Shown here one piece after another: positions 29,088-40,700 of a DNA stretch of 55,635 bases. Position 1 is the first letter of the stretch. The number at the start of each line of letters is the position of its first letter. The notes below the pieces were generated by a model that ran no database searches, was not told the origin of the DNA, and worked only from the letters and a program-made list of their open reading frames with translations. Source of the DNA: Stentor coeruleus (Eukaryota > Ciliophora > Heterotrichea > Heterotrichida > Stentoridae); the NCBI GenBank assembly GCA_001970955.1, contig MPUH01000420.1, positions 1 through 55,635 of the forward strand, given 5' to 3'. Both the position numbers and the translations under genes were made by a program.

Positions 29088-30533
29088 ATGAAAGCTATCT
29101 CTCTTAAAAACTACAGCGATACTGAACAGTTTAACATAGTCAATACACCTCGTTCACTTGAAGCATGTTTCTGTGAAGGTATCCAACCTGATGAACTTCT
29201 TTACGCTCCATTTGAAGATTTCGCAAGGCCAGGGTTATCAAAAGCTATCCAACAAATGAACTACAAGTTCTTCGAAACCCAAAGAAAAAAACTTCTAACC
29301 TTAGCTAGAAACCAATACAATAAAATCCTCAATAGCCAAAAACAGTCTCATAGCCAAGCCGATCTGAAAATCAAAAAAATTGTCGACAACGAGATCCAAA
29401 AACTCAAAGAAAACAACTTAAAAAGGATTTCCAAACTTATTAACTATAAACTTGATGGGCTTAAAATCACTTCAGAAAACGACCCATCATATGATGATGC
29501 AAAGCCAAATGCTGGTTCACAAAAAGCTGAAAGTCCATCAAATCATAATCCAAAACGCACTCAGTCATCATCAGGTTTCAATAAAAGCCAAAGTTCACAT
29601 TATAAAAATGATAAAAAACCAGATTATAAAAAGGATGAAATTATGCTTGCACAAGAGAGGGAAAGACAAGAAAAAAATGAACTAAAAGAAAAAGCGAAAA
29701 ACGAAGAAATTGAAAAGCTAAGAAAAATCAAAGAAAAAGAACTACAGGACCATATAAACAGAGTAAAAATCCTTAGGGAAAAAGAAAACCATGACAAACT
29801 TGCCAAACTTGCAAAACGTGAATCAAACTCTAAAAAACAACTTGAAAGGATTCTAAGGTCAGAAGCTAGTAAACGTAACGAAAAAATAACTCAAGAACAA
29901 AGTAGAGTAGCACGTGTTTTATCTTTAAAAGCTCAAGTTGATGATTACTATAAAGTTGTTAGAGATAAAATCGTCAAAGAAGAAAATGATAAACTTGCAT
30001 TATATACATCAAGAAAACTTCAATATCAAAATGAAGTACAAGAAAAAACGCATAGTCGAAATGTTCATCATGAGGAAAAATCTAAAATAACTCGTGAGAA
30101 GTACATAAAAGAACTTGAGGAAAAAAAAGATAAACTCATGCAGGAACTGAAAAAACGTGAAGAAAAACTTAACTCATATGCATATAAAAAAGAACAAGAA
30201 GCTGAAATATTAAAACAGAAAAATAAACTTAAAGATGTAGAAAAAGAATGGAATACTCAAAGGGTTATAAGAAAAGAAGAATTTAAAAGGAATGAGTTAT
30301 TAAAAAGCTTAAGTACAGGGTTTAATAGAGCTGAAGCTATAAAATCAGCTAGGGAATTTATGAGACAGGCTAGGTATGATTTGGTTATACAAAGTAAAAC
30401 GCAGAAGGATAGGATTAATAAAGCGATATACAAAATGGAGGTTAAGAAAAAAATGGATGTTGATGAAATTAAAGAAATACTTAGTGAGCAAGGCATAGGA
30501 GTAAAACAACCGTTATTGAAAGAGTTTATATAA
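29088..30533 (+). CDS. CCDC177-like coiled-coil protein
   Basis: 481 residues. The N-terminal motif (about 19-66) reads TPRSLEACFCEGIQPDELLY, then FEDFARPGLSKAI and FFETQRKKLLTLARNQ. This 'PRSLEAC..GI.P.EL' block followed by a kinked helix characterises CCDC177-type proteins found in ciliated organisms. A Ser-rich linker (about 130-180) follows, then a continuous Lys/Glu coiled coil (about 185-420) and a short basic tail. It probably has a structural role in the cytoskeleton or cilium; this is inference from the family's distribution. The 5' codons are C-rich and the 3' codons G-rich. Confidence 0.7.
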   Translation: MKAISLKNYSDTEQFNIVNTPRSLEACFCEGIQPDELLYAPFEDFARPGLSKAIQQMNYKFFETQRKKLLTLARNQYNKILNSQKQSHSQADLKIKKIVDNEIQKLKENNLKRISKLINYKLDGLKITSENDPSYDDAKPNAGSQKAESPSNHNPKRTQSSSGFNKSQSSHYKNDKKPDYKKDEIMLAQERERQEKNELKEKAKNEEIEKLRKIKEKELQDHINRVKILREKENHDKLAKLAKRESNSKKQLERILRSEASKRNEKITQEQSRVARVLSLKAQVDDYYKVVRDKIVKEENDKLALYTSRKLQYQNEVQEKTHSRNVHHEEKSKITREKYIKELEEKKDKLMQELKKREEKLNSYAYKKEQEAEILKQKNKLKDVEKEWNTQRVIRKEEFKRNELLKSLSTGFNRAEAIKSAREFMRQARYDLVIQSKTQKDRINKAIYKMEVKKKMDVDEIKEILSEQGIGVKQPLLKEFI

Positions 30534-31936
30534 TAAAAATGTTGGGTTTTAAGATTAGGTTTCAGATAGCAAAGAAAGATAAGTAAAATAATAAATTTCA
30601 TCAAATTATGATAGGATGAAAAAAATAAAATTTAGTTTGTAGAAGATGCTTATATGGCTTAGAAAAATACTTTGCTGAAAGGAGGAGATAAGGAAATTCA
30701 GTAAGCATTTTTGGTTTAAATAAAAAATATAGCTTATGTATAGTTTTTATGGATTTTTTTGTTTATGGTTAAACGAATCGATGAAAATTTTATTTTGGAT
30801 TTTAGTTCATATGGGGATTTTAGTTAGATTTTTATATATAAATTGCTTGTATAATACTTAAAGTCTATCAAGTTTTGATGAGGTACAAGGTAAAATGCAT
30901 GGGAGATTATATAAGATATAATTGAAAATCTTATAGAAATTGATAAGTCTATTATATAAAACATATTTTTAATTAATTTAGAATTATTGTATTAATACCT
31001 CAAAGATATCACATAATCCAAATCATCTTGATACAGAAATTTTTGCTATAAAAATATTCTTCAGGACATTAGTAAATGGAATACATGTTTAAAATATGCT
31101 CCATATAGTCTAAATAAAACACATAAATATGAAATTTTATATAGAATTTATCTTAGCAATAAAAATAATCCACACCTATGCCCTAGTATCCTAGAAGTTC
31201 ATGACAATAAATAAAATTTACTATACAAAAGTATGAATTCACATAAATCAGACAAAAACTTTTTCCAAATTCCCATGCTAAAACTCTCTTAAAAATATCC
31301 CGAATCTCATCAGAAAAACCTTACAATCTCAATATGTTCACTTAAAGTTTATATTTTAATATAATATCCATACCAAAATCTCTTAAACCCCAAAATAAAA
31401 TTTCCTATCAAAACAATAAAAATCACTTTATAATTAACTTCTTCAACAAGTATTACTCTCCAAATATATTAAAAAAAATTCAGCATGCATATTCAAATCT
31501 TATCATCTAGTCTATTATTTTCAATTCAGTTCTTTTTATATTCCATTACTATTGATTTTCTATCACCCATCTTATTTTATAATAAAATATCTCTTCTTTG
31601 ATTCTCACTATAATCCCCAATCCCCTAAATCTAATAAAACCTCACATTCTTCAATTAAATTATCATATTCCATACCCCATGATCAATTCTTATTTTTTTC
31701 AACTCCTTTCTTATCATTACTAATTTCTTCGATGATTTTATTATACTTCTTATATATCCTATTCTAATAATTTTCATATATAAACATTTATCCTATTATT
31801 TCTATTATAAATCTTATATGTAACCATAATTTTCTAACCCTTTAACTACATTCAGCATATGTTTTACACTAATCTATTACCTAGAAAACTTTCATAAACT
31901 GCTTTTATATAGTTTAATTAATGTTCGCTAATTAAA
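30534..31936. other. Long intergenic region
   Basis: 1.4 kb between two plus-strand genes. The first 400 bases are G-rich (3' flank) and the last 700 are C-rich (5' flank of 31937). A 71-codon hydrophobic frame at 31552-31767 lies in the C/T-rich flank and looks like a composition artefact. No RNA gene is seen. Confidence 0.55.
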
Positions 31937-32980
31937 ATGAATGGAGAGATACAAAGCATCCTCTTTGAAAGAGAAATAGGGATACTCACTAACATGGAGA
32001 TATACACTGGGAATATATGGCTGCCGTCTTTGTCTTTAAATCAGAATCCTTCAACACCTATTCTTCCTATATCAACAGAAATTGTTTCAGTCGATTACAA
32101 AGAAAATTATTTGATTTGCTTAACTGCTAACGGGAATGGATACCTTTTCAATACCTTTGACCCTGAGAATTTTATTAGTTTAAACACGCCTAACGAACAT
32201 ATATTCAAATTATCTTTTTTAGACAACTCGATACTTATGATGATATTAAGCCGTTTAAATAGAAGCTTACAATTTTTTTCTATATCTTTGCCAGTCATCA
32301 GTATAGAAAATAAAATTCAGTTATTAGAAAATTTGAATATTGGATTTGAAGACCTTCTTGAATATGATATTTATAGTCAAAATTTAGTGATTTATAAGGA
32401 AAATATATGTCAGATTATACAGATCCCGACAGGTAGAATTTTATATCAATTAGAGAATTTATGTCCTTATTATAGTAGAAATCATGCGATAACTGTGGAA
32501 AGTAATGATGATATTAATACAATTACAAGTGTTAGTTTGGAAAGTGGTAAAAGGCATGTTTTTACTGTTGAAGATATGAGGCGAATTCAAATATTGGACA
32601 ATTTTGATGACTTTTTGGTGTTTACTCATAGCGAAAAGGTAAAAATCCTCGATTTAGATACTAGGAAAGTTAGTGAAGTATCTGAATTGCCTTATAAGTA
32701 TTATGTTGGGAAAGAAAATAGTGTTGCTGAATATCAAGATGGGATAAGGATTGTATCGAAAAATATGGTAAAAGTCGACCTTGTGCCTGATATTGTGTGT
32801 GCTGACCTTGTAGGGATCATCGCTGTATATGTTGAGAATAAAGGGGTGTTTATTTTAGATACCAGTGGGTATATTAGGCAGACTATTTTTCCTACTGCCA
32901 AGATCCAAGCTATGTGCATGAATAGAGAAACTAATCAACTAGTTCTCTGTTCAAGAAGAGGTTTCTATCTTTACAATTAA
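31937..32980 (+). CDS. Beta-propeller-like (WD40-type) protein
   Basis: 347 residues from the ATG at 31937; the upstream ATG at 31921 runs into a stop after four codons. The chain alternates short strands and turns throughout, with WD-like blades (for example VSVDYKENYLICLTANGNGY, DDFLVFTHSEKVKILDLDTR and NKGVFILDTSGYI), about six or seven in all. No consensus GH/WD pairs survive, so the assignment is to fold only. It is probably a scaffold or adaptor. It ends at the last strand (GFYLYN) without a tail. Partners are unknown. Confidence 0.6.
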   Translation: MNGEIQSILFEREIGILTNMEIYTGNIWLPSLSLNQNPSTPILPISTEIVSVDYKENYLICLTANGNGYLFNTFDPENFISLNTPNEHIFKLSFLDNSILMMILSRLNRSLQFFSISLPVISIENKIQLLENLNIGFEDLLEYDIYSQNLVIYKENICQIIQIPTGRILYQLENLCPYYSRNHAITVESNDDINTITSVSLESGKRHVFTVEDMRRIQILDNFDDFLVFTHSEKVKILDLDTRKVSEVSELPYKYYVGKENSVAEYQDGIRIVSKNMVKVDLVPDIVCADLVGIIAVYVENKGVFILDTSGYIRQTIFPTAKIQAMCMNRETNQLVLCSRRGFYLYN

Positions 32981-33054
32981 TGAGTAGGTTAACAATATAA
33001 ATAATTCTTCATGTAATTTTAATATTGTTCTTCAATACGCTTAAACCTAAATTT

Positions 33055-34133
33055 CTACTTAATATTAGGATATGAAGTTTGCTGCTGTACCCCACATACT
33101 CCTTCTCCTTGAACTACAGCCAGACGTATATATCCACTTTCTCCCCAACTTTGGCCAAACGAGTTTTTAATAATCCAATAAGGTGGATTAGAAATCGAAT
33201 TATATCCTACAATAAGTACTCCATGATTCAAAGTAGTTCCACAATTCCTACTAATAACCCCTCCTTTATAATTCTGCCATATATAAGGATCAGCATCTAC
33301 AGCTGCAGATACAGGTTGTTTAGATACAGCTAGATATAAAACACTTGAATCATTAGGAGGCACATCATTAAAAGATGTCATATTAGCACTAGTCACTAAT
33401 CCTTGTTTACAAGTTCCTTCAGTAGCCATATAAGGGTATAATTTATCAGATGTAAGACCATTTGCAATCATATAATTAAAAGCATAGTCCATAATTCCAG
33501 CTAAGCACCCTGAGTTTCCATATCGTCCNAGTCCATAATTCCAGCTAAGCACCCTGAGTTTCCATATCGTCCTGAGCAGTCTAGTAATTGTTGTTCGCTT
33601 AAAGCTACTAATTCGTTGCCTGCTATTTTCCAAGCTCCTTCAAGAGCTCCAGCTGCTGAAAAAGCCCATCCACTTGCACAGTTTCCTTGATTAGCAACAG
33701 GAGTAACAGCACCTTTAGTCCTCCAATCAACAGATGCTGGGTATAAAACTTCTCCAAGATTTCTTTTATCTTCAAATTCCAAGTTTTCTGATCTTCTATT
33801 TTCGTCACCAGTCACCCCTTGTAATAAACCTCTAGAAAACTCTTCAATAGTAATATCAGTAAATGGTCCTAAACCCATAATCCAGCTTTCACCAATCTTG
33901 TTAAAGTTCCTAATCGTCTCCAAATTGGTCAAAAATATACTTTTTCTCATATAATATTCTTCCACACCATACTCCTTGCCAAATTGTATCAAATACTCAT
34001 CAAATTCAGCTTGTAAAAACCCAGTCTCGCTCTGTTGCCAAAATCTCTTTTGATCATTGTCTTTAACAAACGCCCAAATCCCACATATAGCCAAAACCCC
34101 AACAACAATTATCAAAGATTTTTTCAATGACAT
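33055..34133 (-). CDS. Papain-family (C1A, cathepsin L-like) protein, catalytic Cys replaced by Gly
   Basis: An assembly overlap (43 bp on each side of the N at 33529) splits the gene. Dropping one copy plus the N leaves 1035 nt and 344 residues. The N-terminus is a signal anchor ([21 protein letters not shown]), followed by an I29 inhibitor prodomain (about 43-105, ERFNIN-like) and the mature domain from about 130. The active-site segment reads [19 protein letters not shown]; the catalytic Cys of CGSCWAF is Gly (codon GGA, 33669-33671). His ([10 protein letters not shown]) and Asn ([13 protein letters not shown]) are intact. It is therefore predicted to be proteolytically inactive: a pseudo-peptidase, perhaps inhibitory or substrate-binding. 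The start is the ATG at 34133-34131 and the stop is TAG. Confidence 0.9.
33486..33572. other. Unmerged contig overlap around N 33529
   Basis: Positions 33486-33528 and 33530-33572 are identical 43-bp sequences on either side of a single N, inside the papain-like gene. Collapsing them restores one continuous frame, so this is an assembly artefact. Confidence 0.95.
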
Positions 34134-34244
34134 ATTTATACCAACATTCCTTTAAAACTTCTAAAAACTCTTCAATGTTTTTTAGGAACTTTTTATAATA
34201 AAAAAACCTTTTACTTCTATATACTTATTTGTCAAACCATTATT

Positions 34245-35783
34245 ATGAGTGCTTTTTCTTATAACTTACTTGAGAGAAACCATAGACAGGATCTTGGGGG
34301 TTTTAATGAGATTTTTCAAAAACGCGGGTATAACTGGGATGAAGCTAAAAAGCAAATGACTGGACAGAGCTATGAAAACCCACCTGAATCTGTTAAACCT
34401 GAACCTCAGCCTGGGATTAGCAAAGAAGGTTCTTGGGCATTTTTTAACAACCCAAGGAGTGAATGGGAGGATCGACATAAGCTTATGGTTGATAACTATC
34501 GTAAGGAAATGCAAACAAAATATCAAGAAAAGGTTCAAAGAGAACAGAAACCGAAATATATAGAAAAACAAGAGTATTACAACTCGGTAAACTATGAGAA
34601 AACTATAGAAGACACACGTTCTGGGTTAAGTTATAATAAAAGTTGGCTTTCAGGGAATACTAATGATAACTCGCTTATACAAAAAGATAAACCTGAATAT
34701 CAAAGCCCGCAATTTAAACAGAAAAACCCTCAAAACCCAACACCTACTAGAGAAAACCCTTCAACTGGGCCTTTACAAAATATGTATGGGTATTCGAAAA
34801 CTAATTTGACAAGTGAGCAAAATAAAGTCCTTAGAGATAAACAAATGGAAGAATGGAAAAGATCAGTTCAACAACAAATGGAAGATAGGAATAGATTAAA
34901 AGAAGAACAGAGATCAAAACAGATAATGGAGGAAAAACGTGAAGAAGCTAAACTACAACGTGAAATTGATGAACTTAATAAGAAATATAAACAAGAAATC
35001 AGATATGAAGCTGGATTGCCGTTAGAAGAAAAATATGAGCCTCCTCCTGTACAGCAAGTAAAATTTAAACCTCAACCTGAACCTAAAGTTGTAGTAAAAA
35101 ATGAAGAAAAAACTCCTATGCCTATACAAATGCCTATAAGACCTAATAAGAAAATATCATATAGACATCAAGAGGATTTTGAGCTTAAACATGAAAATGA
35201 GTTAAAAGAAGCAGGGATTAGAGATACAATAATGAGAATAAGATCTGAAGCTACACATGCTGCTGAAGAAAGACAAGAAATATTAAAAGACCTTGAAAGA
35301 ATGAAATCTGAGATTAGAAACACTAGGATTTTCGATCCAATGGCACAAAGTTATTTATATAATCAGAATTATTATAAGCCTGATTATAGATCAGGACAAT
35401 TGTCTCAAGCTGGGAAAGGGATTATAGGTAATAATTGGGCTAATCAGGAATTGCAAAGCAAAAGTACGTTAATAACAAGAAAAAATTATAATGGGCAAGG
35501 GTTGTATAATGATATAGAAAATATGGAGATAAAAAAACAATTAAATAGATTGGATGAAATACTTATGGGGCAGATTGAAGAAAGGGATATTGAAGATGAA
35601 GAAAATGGTATGGGGAATATTGTGGAGTATGTGAAAGAAGAAAGGTTTAAAGATGAGGATGTTAGTGCACAAGGGTTTATTGAAGAACCACAAGTGTCGA
35701 GGATATTCCCGACAGAATTTGTGGAAGAAGTTGGGAAGAAAATGGAGGAAAAAGGGGAGATTGAGGAAGGGGTTTATGAGTAA
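34245..35783 (+). CDS. Coiled-coil protein, possibly centrosomal or ciliary
   Basis: 512 residues. It begins with a Trp/Tyr/Phe-containing head (NLLERNHRQDLGGFNEIF), then a Pro/Gln/Asn-rich disordered segment (about 45-200). A charged single helix follows (about 205-265, KQMEEWKRSVQQQMEDRNRL and on) that resembles the short coiled coils of CSPP1-type microtubule proteins; this similarity is weak. A second helix lies near 310-365 and the tail is acidic. There are no catalytic motifs. It is divergent from the papain-like gene with only 111 bases between the starts. Confidence 0.6.
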   Translation: MSAFSYNLLERNHRQDLGGFNEIFQKRGYNWDEAKKQMTGQSYENPPESVKPEPQPGISKEGSWAFFNNPRSEWEDRHKLMVDNYRKEMQTKYQEKVQREQKPKYIEKQEYYNSVNYEKTIEDTRSGLSYNKSWLSGNTNDNSLIQKDKPEYQSPQFKQKNPQNPTPTRENPSTGPLQNMYGYSKTNLTSEQNKVLRDKQMEEWKRSVQQQMEDRNRLKEEQRSKQIMEEKREEAKLQREIDELNKKYKQEIRYEAGLPLEEKYEPPPVQQVKFKPQPEPKVVVKNEEKTPMPIQMPIRPNKKISYRHQEDFELKHENELKEAGIRDTIMRIRSEATHAAEERQEILKDLERMKSEIRNTRIFDPMAQSYLYNQNYYKPDYRSGQLSQAGKGIIGNNWANQELQSKSTLITRKNYNGQGLYNDIENMEIKKQLNRLDEILMGQIEERDIEDEENGMGNIVEYVKEERFKDEDVSAQGFIEEPQVSRIFPTEFVEEVGKKMEEKGEIEEGVYE

Positions 35784-35916
35784 CCTGTAGTTTAAGTAAT
35801 TAAAAGACTTTTATATGTGGAAGAATGAAAAAAATCATAAAAATGTAGTTTTTATTATAAACTTAGTATCAAGGTCCTGATTTTCAAAGGCTTGCGCTAA
35901 AATCAAATTTTTATAT

Positions 35917-36585
35917 CTAACTATAAAATAAATTCGACCCAAAACAATCCCGACACACCTTTCCAACATAACATCCATTGCAAGCTTGACAATATGACTG
36001 ACACGAACACCCACTTTCAGCTTTCGAGCATAAAGTGCAGAATTTCACTAAACAAATCGGACAAGTTACAATACCTTGATTAGCAATTTCAAACAAATTA
36101 TTACATCCAGGACAGCACTGAAAATTCCTTTCTGATAACTTTTTTGCTAATATAAAATCATTTATCATCATAATAATATCCTGATCTATATCCCCAGGGT
36201 TTTCAATATAACTATTACAAACTGGACATGAAATTTTATCAGTTGTTAGCAATTGTTTTATAGCATTTTCTCTAAGACAAGTTTTGTGAAATGAATGCTT
36301 GCAAGATAAATCATAAGGTTCTTTGAGGATTTCATAGCAAATTAAGCATTTTTTTATGTGTTCCATAAGGATTTCTTTAGCTGTTTTAATGCTTCCTGAG
36401 TAGAGTTCTTGCTCGATTTTTTTTAATGCTTTTTTAGGTATGGGGTTAGTGTAGAGAAGTTCTAAGAACTCAAAAATCGCACTTGTAGTCATCCCTGAGT
36501 CGATTTTTATTAGCCCAGCAAGGTAAAGGGCTTTGTTAGGTAAATTTGGGTAGTTGTCAACACTAGCAATTTCACTTAATTCCAT
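35917..36585 (-). CDS. RING/IBR-type zinc-binding protein (RBR-like E3 candidate)
   Basis: 222 residues. A C3HC4-like RING lies at about 80-123 (C80/C83, C95/H97, H100/C103, C120/C123, ending CPVC), preceded by a helical N-terminus. A second Cys-rich unit follows at about 157-214 (CCPGCNNLF, VTCPICLVKFCTLC, then CSCQSYCQACNGCYVGKVC), which fits an in-between-RING fold. RBR ligases have RING1-IBR-RING2 with a catalytic Cys in RING2; here the third unit is short or missing, so an RBR mechanism is uncertain. It is probably a ubiquitin-ligase-type protein. The start is the ATG at 36585-36583 and the stop is TAG. Confidence 0.75.
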   Translation of the reverse strand: MELSEIASVDNYPNLPNKALYLAGLIKIDSGMTTSAIFEFLELLYTNPIPKKALKKIEQELYSGSIKTAKEILMEHIKKCLICYEILKEPYDLSCKHSFHKTCLRENAIKQLLTTDKISCPVCNSYIENPGDIDQDIIMMINDFILAKKLSERNFQCCPGCNNLFEIANQGIVTCPICLVKFCTLCSKAESGCSCQSYCQACNGCYVGKVCRDCFGSNLFYS

Positions 36586-37760
36586 ATATAATCTACATTT
36601 TTAAAGAAAATTAAAGTGATTTATTATAAAAGAGCCCTTTGGTGGCTTTGGCTCAAATATTTTACTATGAGTAATTTTATAGCTTATATAAAACTATCAC
36701 TTCAACTTATAAACCTTTTTCATTGTAAATAAAGTTAAGATGAATTTATATAAAGGATTTTGAAATACAATCATCATATGGGTGAATGCAATGTAATTAT
36801 AATTTTATATGCAAAAAAGTTCTGAGATTTGAAAAATATGGATTGAAATAGTATTTTTTAACTTAAATCAGGTATAAACTAGGTTACTATGAATCTGATA
36901 TGCAAATTAATATTATTTCTATTGTTAACATCATAATATATTTTCTTTGTCATAAAAACTATATAAAATAAATCAACAATTTATAAGAGAAGGTCTTAAT
37001 GATGCAAATAAAACCTTCTATATGAAAAGAACAAAATCTAGAAATATATTATAATTTTTAAAGACTTTTGAAAATACCTCAAGTAAAAATAATTAAACTT
37101 TGTTAAATTTATAAAATATCTAATGTTATACAATAATTAAATGAAATTCTATTAGCAAGCTTAAATTAGAAAAAAAATCAAAAAATAATTTGAACTTTTA
37201 AAGAAATAAATGATAAAATAGGCATGCGAAGTTTATCTAAAGAAATAACTTTAGTATTAATCTTAATTATGATTTTAAAATGAAAATAAAGACTTGATAT
37301 AAGAGTATCCTTTTTTTATATTAAAATTTTAGCATAATTGCTACTTTTTATTATAGCCTGATTTAAGTATAAAAAGTTGTATTGATTATATACTTCAAAT
37401 ACCAAAGTTCTAACCCACAAAGTCATTTTTACTTACACAGTTATATTCTTATATCAATAAAATACAGTATTTTAATAATTTATTGACAAAACCATAACAC
37501 AAAACCAAATACAATCCTTTAACACATTCATCAAACCCATTATTTTGATCACAACACCAAAATATTCAATAACTAAATCTCACACATCTAAAAACCCCTC
37601 AACCTCTCATATTAAAATCCACCATTACTATAAACGGATATATTTAAATATTTTCCTAAGTTCTTTCTAATCAATATTCCCCAAAACCCCTCCGACAATT
37701 CTCACAAACCAAAAATCTTGTCTATTCAATTTAAATAAAATCTAATCCTATATAAAAAAT
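36586..37760. other. Divergent intergenic region upstream of ABCA gene
   Basis: 1.17 kb between divergent starts. It contains a small inverted repeat, GAGCC...GGCTC, near 36630-36652. The last 300 bases before 37761 are C-rich and almost G-free. No gene or RNA is recognised. Confidence 0.55.
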
Positions 37761-40700
37761 ATGTTTTGGGTACATTACAAAGCCCTTTTATCAAAAAACT
37801 GGATCCTATGGAAACGACGCAAACTCGAAACAACTGTCGAAGTTATTCTCCCAATATTTGTATTTGCAATCATCGCATATATTCGGTCAACAGTTGGCAT
37901 CGATGAAATTGACGATCAATCCTATGTCAACAATGCGAGATACATCCACCCTGATTTTATAGGCAGTGGTTCCTACAACTTTTCTAAATCCATAGTTTTC
38001 TCATATTGTGAGGAATACGTAAATTCAGGAGGTAGTTGGATCATAGCTTTAGCCCCAGAAAATGAGATAACTCAATATATCGCTGAAAAAATCCCATCAT
38101 TTAAAATGCTTGATCAAGTCGATGTTGTATTTTTTGAAGACAATGATGCTATAGAAGACTATGTTGAAGATGAAGATTATGAAGATGGTCCTAAAATTTG
38201 TTTTGCTATAGTATTTGATAAAGCTGAAAATAATGAATATGAGTATAGCATAAGATTTAATCAAACATATTCTATAACTGATCAAAGCGCATTAGGTGAA
38301 GAAATTGATATATTTAATATCGATATGTATGATGAAACTGATGAAATGATAACTTCGCCTAAACCTGAGTTTCATTGGCAATTTTTAGGAAGTGGATTTG
38401 TGCAAATACAGAATTGGGTTGATAATTTTATATTGCAACAAGTATCAGGAAATGATGAAGCGGTAATATCTGCAGGGTTTGTTCCTATGCATTTTGATGA
38501 TTGGCTTGATGACCCTTTTCTTAATAATGTGAGTTTTTTGTTAGGGTTTTTTTTGATATGTGGAATGGTACTGCCGATGTGTAGGATGATTTCACAGATT
38601 GTTAGGGAGAAGGAAGAGAAAATTAAAGAGAATATGTATATGATGGGGTTGAGTAATAGGGCATTTTGGTGTTCTTGGCTGACTTATTATTTGGTATTTT
38701 ATTTANTGTGCAAATACAGAATTGGGTTGATAATTTTATATTGCAACAAGTATCAGGAAATGATGAAGCGATAATATCTGCAGGGTTTGTTCCTATGCAT
38801 TTTGATGATTGGCTTGATGACCCTTTTCTTAATAATGTGAGTTTTTTGTTAGGGTTTTTTTTGATATGTGGAATGGTACTGCCGATGTGTAGGATGATTT
38901 CACAGATTGTTAGGGAGAAGGAAGAGAAAATTAAAGAAAATATGTATATGATGGGGTTGAGTAATAGGGCATTTTGGTGTTCTTGGCTGACTTATTATTT
39001 GGTATTTTATTTAGTTATTAGTGTTTTTATTGCCCTTGCCTTTTCGCAGATGATTTTCCATTACTCGTCGTTTTGGTGGATTTTTTTGCTTTTTTACTTG
39101 TTTGCCCTGTCTTGTGTGTCCTTTGCCTGCTTGATATCGATACTTTTCTCTAAATCTCGCTCAGCAGTCATAGTAGGTTTATTGTTCTTTGTAGCCGGTT
39201 ACTTCACATTCTTTACCGTAGACGACGAGAATAAAAGCGAGAGTTCTAAAACCTGGGCATCTTTAATCCCTAGTGTAGCCTTATCCTTAACAATGAGAAA
39301 TGTTGTCCAATTCGAAAAAGCTTACAGAGGTCTAACAATCGATTATATAAACAGCAAATTTAGTAACTACACTTTTTCTACAGCATATTGGATGATCACA
39401 ATCGATATACTAATTTTCACAACCCTAAGCCTTTATTTCGATCAATGTTGGCCAGGGGAATGGGGTTTAAAACGACCATGGTATTTTTTATTTACAAAAA
39501 GTTTTTGGACTGACGAGCCTATAGAAAAACCTGAGTTTACTGAAGAGTTTGAAAAAGGGGAAAATGAAGAAATTCTTGATGTTATTGATAATAGCAAATC
39601 AATAAAGTTTAGAAAAGTTGAGAAAAAATTTGGGGATTTTACAGCTGTGAAGAATATGAATCTAGATATCCATCATGGGCAGATAACAGCAATTCTAGGT
39701 CATAACGGTGCTGGGAAGACAACATTAATATCATTGCTTACTGGAACAACACAAATGTCTTCTGGGGAGATAAAAATCCGTGATAAATTTGTGTCTGAAA
39801 GTTCAGAAGAACTTAGGAAAATCCTTGGAGTCTGTCCACAACACAACATTTTATATCCTGAATTAACAGTTTTAGAGCATCTTGAACTTTATGCAAAAAT
39901 CAAAGGTGTCACATCTAAAAAAATCAATAGAGAAATTGCTGATATCTTACTTAAACTGACTCTAACTAGCCATGCTAATAGTTTATCACAAACTTTAAGT
40001 GGTGGAGAAAAAAGAAAACTTTGTATAGGTTTAGCTTTAATTGGCAACTCACAAATTGTTGTCCTTGATGAGCCAACTTCAGGTCTAGATGTTGGATCCC
40101 GTCGTCAGCTTTGGGATGTTTTAAAAAATTTCAAAGGAAATCGTATTGTCATAATCACAACTCATTATATGGAAGAAGCTGATGTTCTAGCAGATCGTAT
40201 TGTTATTATGAATCAAGGGTCTTTAGTTTGCTCAGGATCTTCTTTGTATCTAAAAAACAAATATGGTATTGGTTATTATGTCACATTTTTTAAAGACAAC
40301 TCAGCTAATGATGAAATTATTGAAAAATTCGTCAAGTCTTTATGGCCATCATCTATAATATCAAGTACAGCTCATGCTGAAATATCATTTCGTTTACCAC
40401 AAACTGAATCATCATCATTTGCAAGTGCATTTGATATAATAGATACTGAAAAAGCTTTATATGGTATAAAATCATATGTTATATCATTATCGAATTTAGA
40501 AGAAGTGTTTATAAAAGCATCTGAAGAACAAAAAGATGAAGAAGGTTCTGATAAAAATGAAGAACAGGAATATTTGCTACCACAAGAAGGTCATAAAAAG
40601 TCTATTTTTTCAGATTTTTTACAGTTATTGAAAAAAAGGTTTATTATAAGTAAAAGGGATTGGTTATTGATAATGTTAGAATTTCTCATACCTTTGGCTA

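Noticed and set aside
31552..31767. 71-codon plus-strand hydrophobic ORF
   Set aside because: Lies in the C/T-rich, G-poor upstream flank of the gene at 31937; open only because of composition.
38399..39013. Apparent internal duplication of a transmembrane segment in the ABCA gene
   Set aside because: The two copies flank a single N, are nearly identical, and collapsing them restores a multiple of three. It is an assembly artefact.
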